This document shows, piece by piece, positions 1-5,452 of a stretch of 5,763 nucleotides of DNA. The notes below the pieces were generated by a model that searched no databases, was not told the origin of the DNA, and saw only the letters and a program-made list of their open reading frames with translations. The position numbers and the translations under genes were made by a program. Within the stretch, counting starts at the first letter, position 1. Each line of letters starts with the position of its first letter. Source of the DNA: an uncultured Collinsella sp. (GTDB lineage Bacteria; Actinomycetota; Coriobacteriia; Coriobacteriales; Coriobacteriaceae); NCBI GenBank assembly GCA_902494585.1, contig CABUUD010000112.1, positions 1 through 5,763 of the forward strand, read 5' to 3'.

Positions 1-530
1 AGGCCCTGCTCACCCTGCCCTTCGGCATCGGTTCCTTTATCGTCGGCCTGTTCTATGCTCCCACGGTCGTTACCGGTATCCACCAGATGTACACCGCCAT
101 CGACCTGGGCCAGCTTGCCCAGTATGGCGTGACCTACTGGTTGCCCATCGCCAGCGCTGCCAATATCGCCCAGGGTGGCGCAGCGCTCGCCGTTGCCTTT
201 AAGACCCGCGATGCCAAGATCAAGGGCCTGGCGCTCCCTTCGGCCCTGTCCGCCTTCATGGGCATTACCGAGCCTGCCATCTTTGGTGTGAACCTTCGCT
301 TCTTTAAGCCCTTCATCGCCGGCTGCATCGGCGGCGGTTGCGGCGCCCTGGTCTGCGCGCTCACTTCGCTGGCTGCTTCCGGCACGGGCGTTACCGGTAT
401 CTTCGGTATCCTGCTGTGCCTGGCCCAGCCCGTGCAGTACGCGATCATGTTTGCGGTCGCCGCGCTGGTTTCCTTTGGCGTCTCGTTTGTCCTGTACAAG
501 GACGAGCCCAATGCTTCCGAGCAGGCCTAA
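1..530 (+). CDS. scrA: Sucrose-type PTS permease, EIIC domain, C-terminal part (5' end outside window)
   Basis: This is the 3' end of a membrane EIIC domain of the glucose/sucrose/beta-glucoside PTS superfamily. Such permeases move the sugar across the membrane while it is phosphorylated by the partner EIIB domain. The first complete codon is at 3, and 175 residues are visible before the TAA at 528-530. Visible family marks are VVTGIHQMY (residues 23-31), WLPIASAANIAQGGAAL, and the conserved GITEPAIFGV loop (residues 87-96), whose Glu belongs to the sugar site. Long hydrophobic segments follow, with a final one ending in a short charged tail (KDEPNASEQA). No EIIA domain follows, so a separate EIIA would be needed. 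The EIIB domain, expected at the N-terminus, is outside the window. Sucrose specificity is inferred from the overall match to ScrA-type proteins and from the adjacent GH32 gene. A beta-glucoside or trehalose permease of the same superfamily is less likely. Confidence 0.87.
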   Translation, partial: ALLTLPFGIGSFIVGLFYAPTVVTGIHQMYTAIDLGQLAQYGVTYWLPIASAANIAQGGAALAVAFKTRDAKIKGLALPSALSAFMGITEPAIFGVNLRFFKPFIAGCIGGGCGALVCALTSLAASGTGVTGIFGILLCLAQPVQYAIMFAVAALVSFGVSFVLYKDEPNASEQA

Positions 531-540
531 GAGCTTTTGA

Positions 541-568
541 TTGATGGGGTGCCCGCGGGTTGTATACT
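541..568 (+). promoter_or_regulatory. Candidate promoter for the GH32 gene
   Basis: A -35-like TTGATG (541-546) is separated by 16 nt from a strong -10 TATACT (563-568). Transcription would start near 575, giving a leader of about 60 nt before the ATG at 638. The hydrolase could then be transcribed separately from the permease, though read-through from scrA is equally possible because no strong terminator separates the two genes. Confidence 0.5.
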
Positions 569-575
569 CGCGGGC
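551..575. repeat. 7-bp inverted repeat enclosing the -10 hexamer
   Basis: GCCCGCG (551-557) and CGCGGGC (569-575) are perfectly complementary around an 11-nt centre that contains TATACT. It may be an operator for a repressor that covers the -10 box, or a weak hairpin at the end of scrA mRNA. It lacks a proper T-run (it is followed by GTTTCCC), which argues against an efficient terminator. Confidence 0.4.
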
Positions 576-588
576 GTTTCCCGTATCT

Positions 589-607
589 GGTGCCGATCTC
601 TGGCGCC
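589..607 (+). other. Small hairpin in the scrB leader
   Basis: GGTGCC (589-594) can pair with GGCGCC (602-607), with one G-U pair, around a 7-nt loop, followed by TTGTTAC. It ends about 20 nt upstream of the ribosome-binding site. It could stabilise the leader or act as a weak terminator. The short stem makes chance quite possible. Confidence 0.25.
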
Positions 608-637
608 TTGTTACTTTCGATCCGTTAGGACTTTGAT

Positions 638-2179
638 ATGTCTAATGCCCTTGGTCGCGACCTTGCAAAGCTGGTCGCTGCTGTTGACACCGCCGCCTCT
701 GAGTGCGGTCATGGCGCGTATGGCCAGCGCTTCCACATTATGCCGCCGGCGGGCTGGCTCAACGACCCCAACGGTCTTTGCCAGGCAGATGGCGTATTTC
801 ACGCGTACTTTCAGTATGCCCCGTTTGATGTGAACGGCGGCGTCAAGATGTGGGGTCATGCGACGAGCCGCGACCTTATGACGTGGGACTACGTTGGCGC
901 CCCGCTGCTGCCCGACGAGCCGTTCGATTGCCACGGTGTGTATTCGGGCTCCGCGCTTGCCGAGGACGGTCGCATTCGCGTACTGTACACAGGCAACGTG
1001 AAGCTATCCGATGCGGACGGGACGTACGACTACGTCAATACCGGCCGTCGTGCCGATACTGTTTATGTCGAGAGCGTTGACGGCCTTGCCGGTCGGGAGT
1101 TCAGCCAAAAGCGTGTGGTGCTGGCTTCCGAGGATTATCCCGAGGATTTGACCTGCCACGTGCGCGACCCCAAGGTATGGCGTGACGCGGACGGGCGTTA
1201 TCACATGGTGCTGGGCGCGCGTCGTCGCGTGGATGGACCGCATATCGAGAGCCGTTTTTGTGCGATGCACGGCGAGGGTGCCGGGCGCGATGTGGGCGAG
1301 ATCTTGGTGTATGGCTCGACCGATATGCTGAGCTGGGAGCTCGAGAACCGCGTGTCTACGCCCGAGCGCTTTGGCTTTATGTGGGAGTGCCCGGGGTATC
1401 TGGAGCTTGAGGCGGATGGCGGTGTGCCGGTGAAGTTCCTATCCTTCTCTCCTCAGGGGCTCGAGGGCGGTCGTTGGGACCGCGGCAACGTATACGCTGC
1501 TGGCTACATGCCTGTAGCGGGCGACATTACCGGTGGTGATGGTGCCTATGAGCTGGGCGAGTTCCGCCTGTGGGACGCCGGTTTTGACTTCTATGCTCCG
1601 CAGGAGTTCACGGCCGAGGACGGTCGCCACATTCTGATCGGCTGGATGGGCATGCCCGATGAGCCGACCTATGGCAACGCACCCACCGTGGTGTGCGGCT
1701 GGCAGCACTGCATGACGGTGCCGCGCGAGCTTACGGCCGGTGACGGCGGCGTGGTACTGCAACAGCCGGCGCGTGAGATCGAGTGCCATTATGCCTCGGT
1801 GCGTGTGGGGGAGGGCTCGTTGGAGGTTGCCGGCGATACCTGCTTTGACGTTATTGTTGGCGGTATCGACGGCGCGTTTACCGCGACCGTTGATAGCGAG
1901 CTAAAGCTGTCGTTTGTGCCCGCCGAGGGCGAGCTGCCCGCGCGCTTTGAGATGCGATTTACCGATGAGGGTCGCGCTTCTGCCGGTTGCGGTCGTACCG
2001 TGCGCTGGGAGCCCATCGACGAGGTTCGTAATGTGCGCATTGTTGGCGATGTCTCGTCGGTCGAGGTGTTTGTGAACGATGGCGCGCTCGTGTTTTCGAC
2101 GCGCATCTATCCCGAGGCCTATGGCGTGACCGTTGACGCCCCGGGTGCGAACGTAAACTACCATACGCTCAGCATTTAG
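638..2179 (+). CDS. scrB: Sucrose-6-phosphate hydrolase (GH32 beta-fructosidase)
   Basis: A cytoplasmic glycoside hydrolase family 32 enzyme of 513 residues, close to the usual 450-520, with no signal peptide. It is predicted to cleave sucrose 6-phosphate delivered by the neighbouring PTS into glucose 6-phosphate and fructose. The five-bladed propeller domain shows all catalytic motifs: WLNDPNG (40-46, nucleophile Asp43), YSGSA (102-106), RDP (176-178, transition-state stabiliser Asp177) and EC (250-251, acid/base Glu250). FYAPQ (318-322) and GWMG (335-338) are also present. A beta-sandwich domain typical of GH32 follows from about residue 375. The stretch between VLGAR (191-195) and GEILVYGS (220-227) looks longer than in typical family members. 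The ATG at 638 has AGGA at 627-630, 7 nt upstream. Its position after the scrA-type gene supports the phosphorylated substrate; a plain sucrase or fructan hydrolase cannot be excluded from sequence alone. Confidence 0.92.
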   Translation: MSNALGRDLAKLVAAVDTAASECGHGAYGQRFHIMPPAGWLNDPNGLCQADGVFHAYFQYAPFDVNGGVKMWGHATSRDLMTWDYVGAPLLPDEPFDCHGVYSGSALAEDGRIRVLYTGNVKLSDADGTYDYVNTGRRADTVYVESVDGLAGREFSQKRVVLASEDYPEDLTCHVRDPKVWRDADGRYHMVLGARRRVDGPHIESRFCAMHGEGAGRDVGEILVYGSTDMLSWELENRVSTPERFGFMWECPGYLELEADGGVPVKFLSFSPQGLEGGRWDRGNVYAAGYMPVAGDITGGDGAYELGEFRLWDAGFDFYAPQEFTAEDGRHILIGWMGMPDEPTYGNAPTVVCGWQHCMTVPRELTAGDGGVVLQQPAREIECHYASVRVGEGSLEVAGDTCFDVIVGGIDGAFTATVDSELKLSFVPAEGELPARFEMRFTDEGRASAGCGRTVRWEPIDEVRNVRIVGDVSSVEVFVNDGALVFSTRIYPEAYGVTVDAPGANVNYHTLSI

Positions 2180-2201
2180 GCGAGTCGTCGCATATCGGCG
2201 C

Positions 2202-2207
2202 TATACT
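2202..2207 (+). promoter_or_regulatory. Possible -10 hexamer just upstream of a terminator
   Basis: TATACT, identical to the hexamer in front of scrB, lies 23 nt after the scrB stop. No good -35 is visible at 16-18 nt (the region reads AGGCGAGT), so it is weak on sequence alone. It matters because the next gene has no room for a promoter between the terminator and its ribosome-binding site. Transcription from here would start near 2214. Confidence 0.3.
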
Positions 2208-2217
2208 GCAGCCGTTG

Positions 2218-2254
2218 CCCACGATGCGGGGAACACCCGCATCGTGGGTTTTTT
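2218..2254 (+). terminator. Strong intrinsic terminator after scrB
   Basis: CCCACGATGCGGG (2218-2230) and CCCGCATCGTGGG (2236-2248) form a perfect 13-bp stem with a 5-nt loop (GAACA), followed by six T (2249-2254). This is a textbook rho-independent terminator for the sucrose unit. It ends only 21 nt before the next start codon, so it may also act in the leader of that gene. Confidence 0.93.
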
Positions 2255-2275
2255 GTTTATGAGGGAGGTTGCCGT

Positions 2276-3268
2276 ATGGGCGTACAGCGGCTAGAAGAGG
2301 CCTGGGCTTTGAGGACCGGCGCGCGTGAGACGCGGTTGCTTGCGGCTCCGCATGTGCCGGCAGCGCTGTCGCAGCTGGGGATTGTGCGTCCCGGTGACCG
2401 CCTGGTTGCGTTTGCCGATGACTTTGCCGATGCGTTTGTGCACGGCTTTGATGGCTGCGACGTGGTTATGGTGGGGGAGCCCTCGGTTGCAGCGTTTGCC
2501 GCCGCATCCGAGGGCTTTGACGCTTCGTTTGATGCCGAGGGGCCGCACCTGTGGTGGTTTGTGAACTCCATCGGCGGGTTTGGTCTGCGTGTGCCCGATC
2601 TGCGCGCGCTGGGTCGGGCGGCGCGTGAGGCCCGCGCGCTGCTTGTTGCGGACAACACCGTGGCGTCGGCTTTTGGCTGCGATCCGCTGCGGCTGGGTGC
2701 TGCGCTGTCGCTCGAGGCGCTCGATCGCGTGTGCGCCGGCAAAGCTCCGCGCAAGCTCGTTGCCGCTTTGGTGGCGCGCTCGCAGCTCAAGCGCCATCGT
2801 GTGGATGCCGCTGCCGAGTGCGCGCACACCCTTCTTGAGGGCTGTGGCTTGGCCAAGCTTGATTTGACTGCTGATGAGGCTGCTGTGCTGGAGCGGGGAC
2901 TGGACTCGCTCGATGTTCGCATGCAGGCGCATTTCGACCGCGCCCGTGCACTGGCCGAGTATCTGTCCGCCAACGAGATGGTGCGCAACGTGCGCTATCC
3001 CGGACTGAGCTCGCATCCCGACCATGCGGTTGCAACGGGAATCCTCGAGCACGGCTTTGGTCCGGCAGTTGAATTTGACCTTATCGAGCGTAGCGCGGGC
3101 GAGCTGTTCGACGCTTTGCCGGGGGAGTTTCGCACATCGCCCGCCGGCGGCGCAACGACGCGCCTATCTGCTCCGCGAGGCATGCGGGGGAGCACCATCC
3201 GCCTCTTCGCCGGCACCGACAACCCACTGGTTGTAGCGTCAACCCTAGACAACGCCCTTCGCAACTAG
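2276..3268 (+). CDS. Cys/Met-metabolism PLP-fold protein lacking the catalytic lysine (candidate pseudoenzyme)
   Basis: A 330-residue protein with the aspartate-aminotransferase fold of the cystathionine gamma-synthase/lyase group, whose members are usually 380-400 residues. The ATG at 2276 has a strong site, GGAGG at 2264-2268, 7 nt upstream. Family marks are RPGDRLVAF (39-47), LLVADNT (122-128, Asp126 at the PLP-nitrogen position), DPLRLGA (136-142), LERGLDSLDVRM (205-216), YPGLSSHPDH (241-250), SPAGG (288-292) and TIRLFAG (307-313, Arg309 at the substrate-carboxylate position). In an ungapped alignment from DNT through G155, the usual S-x-T-K-Y lysine motif reads A148-L-D150-R151-V, so the Schiff-base lysine is arginine. 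The phosphate-binding SSGMAA segment reads APHVPA, and the N-terminal YSR-type motif is absent. The frame is intact, so a retained non-catalytic or altered role is more likely than decay. Lys156, five residues on, could in principle substitute. The function is unknown. Confidence 0.85.
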   Translation: MGVQRLEEAWALRTGARETRLLAAPHVPAALSQLGIVRPGDRLVAFADDFADAFVHGFDGCDVVMVGEPSVAAFAAASEGFDASFDAEGPHLWWFVNSIGGFGLRVPDLRALGRAAREARALLVADNTVASAFGCDPLRLGAALSLEALDRVCAGKAPRKLVAALVARSQLKRHRVDAAAECAHTLLEGCGLAKLDLTADEAAVLERGLDSLDVRMQAHFDRARALAEYLSANEMVRNVRYPGLSSHPDHAVATGILEHGFGPAVEFDLIERSAGELFDALPGEFRTSPAGGATTRLSAPRGMRGSTIRLFAGTDNPLVVASTLDNALRN

Positions 3269-3286
3269 CTAAATCATCCTCAACTC

Positions 3287-3361
3287 CATAAGTTGCGGTG
3301 AAATATGGATTGATTTACGGCTTTAGCTGCATAAACAGTCCCTATTTCACCGCAACTTATG
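3287..3361. repeat. 75-bp palindromic element with 19-bp perfect arms
   Basis: CATAAGTTGCGGTGAAATA (3287-3305) and its exact complement TATTTCACCGCAACTTATG (3343-3361) flank 37 nt. That centre pairs further with mismatches (for example GGA with the TCC near 3340, and GC-TTTA-GC at the tip), so the whole element can fold as one long hairpin. It lies between converging genes, in DNA more A+T-rich than its surroundings. No T-run follows on either side, so it is not a classic terminator. A miniature inverted-repeat element or dispersed palindromic repeat is the leading reading. No target-site duplication is evident. Confidence 0.85.
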
Positions 3362-3401
3362 AGAATGGGTTGTGTGGCTATAAAGCCCTGTCCAAAATTG
3401 G

Positions 3402-3746
3402 CTACTTTTTGATGCTGGCGATGAGGTCGTTGGCTTTGGTAGCAATGACCTGGTTTATGTCGGCCTGCAGCTCCTCGTAGACTGCTATGGCTCTTTCGCC
3501 GGCGGGGGTGAGCGTGGATCCGCGGGCGCCGTCGCGCTCGATGAGCTTGCAGCCCAGCTGGCCTTCGGCTTCGTTCACAATGCGCCAGGCCTTGGAATAC
3601 GCCATGCCCATGCTTTTAGCGGCACGGTTGAGCGAGTGCTCACGGGCGATACCTTGCAGCAGCAAGACGCAGCCGTGACCGAACACGCCCGGCAGATCCT
3701 TGTCGCACGCTTGAATGACCAACTTTGCCGTCGTCTTGTACTCCAT
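3402..3746 (-). CDS. Single-domain ModE-N/LysR-like winged-helix transcription regulator
   Basis: A DNA-binding protein of 114 residues on the - strand, convergent with the PLP-fold gene and divergent from guaB. The core resembles the N-terminal domain of the molybdate regulator ModE: FGHGCVLLLQGI (22-33), a helix-turn-helix SLNRAAKSMGMAYSKAWRIV (38-57), then a wing ending in ERDGARGSTLTPAGE (70-84). After a helical tail the protein ends, so the molybdate-binding (MOP/TOBE) domains of full ModE (about 260 residues) are absent, and what it senses is unknown. I chose the ATG at 3746. A GTG at 3755 would add three residues (117 in all), but the only purine-rich site, GGGGAG (3763-3758 on the - strand), lies 2 nt from the GTG and 11 nt from the ATG. 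The stop is TAG at 3404-3402. Autoregulation is plausible, because its promoter overlaps that of guaB. Its target is not evident. Confidence 0.85.
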   Translation of the reverse strand: MEYKTTAKLVIQACDKDLPGVFGHGCVLLLQGIAREHSLNRAAKSMGMAYSKAWRIVNEAEGQLGCKLIERDGARGSTLTPAGERAIAVYEELQADINQVIATKANDLIASIKK

Positions 3747-3771
3747 GTGCTCCACGTCTCCCCGCTAAAGT

Positions 3772-3799
3772 GTTTGCTGGGCAAACGCAAAGCATGCGT
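3772..3799. promoter_or_regulatory. Pair of small inverted repeats in the regulator's leader
   Basis: GTTTGC (3772-3777) pairs with GCAAAC (3781-3786) across TGG, and ACGCA (3785-3789) with TGCGT (3795-3799) around AAGCA. The two overlap at 3785-3786, so they could not both form in one RNA. They sit just upstream of the regulator's ribosome-binding site and could be an autoregulatory operator or a leader structure. Confidence 0.3.
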
Positions 3800-3830
3800 C
3801 AAACCCTCGTGTGCTCTTCTTAAATCATGC

Positions 3831-3839
3831 ATTGTAGCA
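3831..3839 (-). promoter_or_regulatory. Candidate extended -10 promoter for the regulator
   Basis: Read on the - strand this is TGCTACAAT, an extended -10 (TGn followed by TACAAT), a class that needs no strong -35. Transcription would start near 3824 and give a leader of about 75 nt. It overlaps the -35 of the guaB promoter on the other strand. Confidence 0.45.
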
Positions 3840-3860
3840 GTCAAAGTGCGTTAAGATACT
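3832..3860 (+). promoter_or_regulatory. Candidate guaB promoter
   Basis: A -35-like TTGTAG (3832-3837), a 17-nt spacer and a -10-like GATACT (3855-3860) are well spaced for a vegetative promoter. The start would be near 3867, giving a leader of about 73 nt before the ATG at 3940. Confidence 0.5.
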
Positions 3861-3869
3861 TCCCCAGTA

Positions 3870-3889
3870 TTGGGCGCCCAAGGTTGGGC
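3870..3889. promoter_or_regulatory. Overlapping palindromes at the start of the guaB transcript
   Basis: TTGGGC (3870-3875), GCCCAA (3876-3881) and TTGGGC (3884-3889) give a perfect 12-bp palindrome at 3870-3881 and an alternative hairpin in which the middle unit pairs with the third. The location just past the predicted +1 fits a repressor operator, or a short leader hairpin. Confidence 0.4.
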
Positions 3890-3911
3890 TGGGTCCTACG
3901 AGGCCTGCAGC

Positions 3912-3921
3912 CGACCGGTCG
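3912..3921. promoter_or_regulatory. 10-bp palindrome CGACCGGTCG near the guaB ribosome-binding site
   Basis: This perfect palindrome ends 9 nt before the AGGAG (3931-3935) that serves guaB. It directly follows AGGCCT and CTGCAG (3901-3910), two further palindromic hexamers. It could bind a regulator or fold near the initiation region. In G+C-rich DNA it may also be chance. Confidence 0.25.
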
Positions 3922-3939
3922 CATGGAAAAAGGAGAAAC

Positions 3940-5451
3940 ATGGCTACGTTCTTTCCCGGTGAGTCCCACACGTTTTCGGAGTATCTGCTGGTCCCTGGTT
4001 ACTCGTCCTCGCAGTGCATCCCCAACAACGTCTCTCTTAAGACGCCGCTAACCCGCTTTAAGCGCGGTGAGAAGCCGGCAATCACCTTGAACATCCCCAT
4101 GGTTTCCGCCATCATGCAGTCCGTCTCGGGCGTCGATATGGGTGTCGCGCTCGCTACCGAGGGTGGCCTGTCCTTCATTTACGGTTCCCAGAGCGCCGAG
4201 TCCGAGGCCGCTATGGTCAAGGCCGTCAAGGATCACAAGGCTGGCTTCGTTCAGTCCGATTCCACGCTGACCCCCGACATGACCATGGAGCAGGTCATCG
4301 AGCTCAAGGAGAAGACCGGTCACTCCACCATGCCGGTTACCGACGACGGCACTCCCAAGGGTAAGCTCCTGGGCATCGTCACCAGCCGTGACTATCGCCC
4401 CAGTCGCGATGACCACCAGACGAAGGTCTCCGAGTTCATGACCCCGCGTGAGCAGCTCATCGTGGGCGACAAGAACATCAGCCTCAAGGTTGCCAACGAC
4501 GTCATCTGGGACAACAAGCTCAACGCCTTGCCCATCGTCGACGACTACGATCACCTGATGGGCATCGTCTTCCGCAAGGACTATGACAGCCACAAGACCA
4601 ACCCCAACGAGCTGCTCGACGGCGACAAGCGCTACATGGTCGGCGCCGGTATCAACACCCGCGACTATGCCGAGCGCGTGCCTCTGCTCATCGAGGCCGG
4701 CGCCGATGTCCTGTGCATCGACTCCTCCGAGGGCTTCAGCGAGTGGCAGAAGCGCACCATCGAGTGGATTCGCGCCAACTACGGCGAGGACGTCAAGGTC
4801 GGTGCCGGTAATGTCGTCGACGCCGAGGGCTTCCGCTTCCTGGCAGACTGCGGTGCCGACTTCATCAAGGTCGGTATCGGCGGCGGTTCCATCTGCATTA
4901 CCCGCGAGACCAAGGGCATCGGTCGTGGCCAGGCCACCGCGCTGATCGACGTCTGCCGTGCCCGTGACGAGTACTACGAGGAGACCGGCGTCTACGTGCC
5001 CGTGTGCTCCGACGGTGGCATCGTCTACGACTACCACATGACGCTCGCCCTTGCCATGGGTGCCGACTTTATGATGCTGGGCCGCTACTTCGCCCGCTTC
5101 GACGAGAGCCCGACCGAGCGCGTCAACGTGAACGGTCAGTACATGAAGGAGTACTGGGGCGAGGGTTCTGCGCGTGCCCGCAATTGGCAGCGCTACGACC
5201 TGGGTGGCGCCGCGAAGCTCAGCTTCGTCGAGGGCGTCGACTCTTACGTTCCCTACGCCGGCTCCCTTAAGGACGGCGTGGGCGGCACGCTCTACAAGGT
5301 TAAGTCCACGATGTGCAACTGCGGTGCCCTCTCGATCCCCGAGCTCCAGGAAAAGGCACGCCTAACGCTGGTAAGCTCGACCTCGATCGTCGAAGGCGGC
5401 GCCCACGACGTAGTCGTCAAGGACTCCCAGCAGAGCGTTTCCTACCGCTAA
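3940..5451 (+). CDS. guaB: IMP dehydrogenase
   Basis: Converts IMP to XMP with reduction of NAD+, the committed step of guanine nucleotide synthesis in the cytoplasm. The protein has 503 residues, normal for the family. The ATG at 3940 follows AGGAG with a 4-nt gap in an A-rich context. The TIM-barrel catalytic domain is interrupted by a tandem CBS (Bateman) module at about residues 103-220, including MPVTDDG (131-137), GIVTSRD (145-151), LPIVDD (197-202) and MGIVFRKD (207-214). Catalytic features are all present: CIDSSEG (259-265), the GIGGGSIC loop (312-319) with catalytic Cys319, SDGG (357-360), and a mobile flap with KEYWGEGS (403-410) and Arg418-Tyr419 of NWQRYD. The C-terminus has EGGAHD (485-490). 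Motifs such as IGGGSICITRETKG, LGRYFARF and CNCGALSI mark a divergent subfamily rather than the common bacterial type, which reads GPGSICTTR. Synonymous codons are strongly C-ended, consistent with high expression. GMP reductase is excluded by the CBS module and flap. Confidence 0.96.
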   Translation: MATFFPGESHTFSEYLLVPGYSSSQCIPNNVSLKTPLTRFKRGEKPAITLNIPMVSAIMQSVSGVDMGVALATEGGLSFIYGSQSAESEAAMVKAVKDHKAGFVQSDSTLTPDMTMEQVIELKEKTGHSTMPVTDDGTPKGKLLGIVTSRDYRPSRDDHQTKVSEFMTPREQLIVGDKNISLKVANDVIWDNKLNALPIVDDYDHLMGIVFRKDYDSHKTNPNELLDGDKRYMVGAGINTRDYAERVPLLIEAGADVLCIDSSEGFSEWQKRTIEWIRANYGEDVKVGAGNVVDAEGFRFLADCGADFIKVGIGGGSICITRETKGIGRGQATALIDVCRARDEYYEETGVYVPVCSDGGIVYDYHMTLALAMGADFMMLGRYFARFDESPTERVNVNGQYMKEYWGEGSARARNWQRYDLGGAAKLSFVEGVDSYVPYAGSLKDGVGGTLYKVKSTMCNCGALSIPELQEKARLTLVSSTSIVEGGAHDVVVKDSQQSVSYR

Positions 5452-5452
5452 G

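Noticed and set aside
611..934. 107-codon - strand frame across the scrB start
   Set aside because: It lies opposite the scrB promoter region and coding start, shows no family motif, and is explained as a shadow of scrB.
2231..2275. ATG at 2259 as an alternative start for the PLP-fold gene
   Set aside because: It is in a different frame and overlaps the terminator tail and the ribosome-binding site. The ATG at 2276 is in frame with good spacing.
2257..3052. Two long - strand frames (243 and 253 codons) opposite the PLP-fold gene
   Set aside because: Both are Ser/Ala/Arg-rich or motif-free shadows that overlap each other and a + strand gene with clear family motifs and a strong ribosome-binding site.
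3392..3401. CCAAAATTGG just beyond the regulator stop as a terminator stem
   Set aside because: The stem is only 4 bp and no T-run follows on the - strand, so it is too weak to support.
3298..3480. 60-codon + strand frame with a hydrophobic, lipobox-like end
   Set aside because: It begins inside the 75-bp palindrome, has no ribosome-binding site and runs antisense into the 3' end of the regulator gene.
3867..3939. Riboswitch in the guaB leader
   Set aside because: The leader is only about 73 nt and shows no conserved purine, guanidine or PRPP/ppGpp riboswitch core that I recognise. Only small palindromes are visible.
4048..5037. 329-codon open frame on the - strand opposite guaB
   Set aside because: Its low-complexity Val/Asp/Leu/Gly composition is the usual antisense shadow of a C-ended, highly biased gene. 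It has no recognisable motif and fully overlaps the certain guaB gene.
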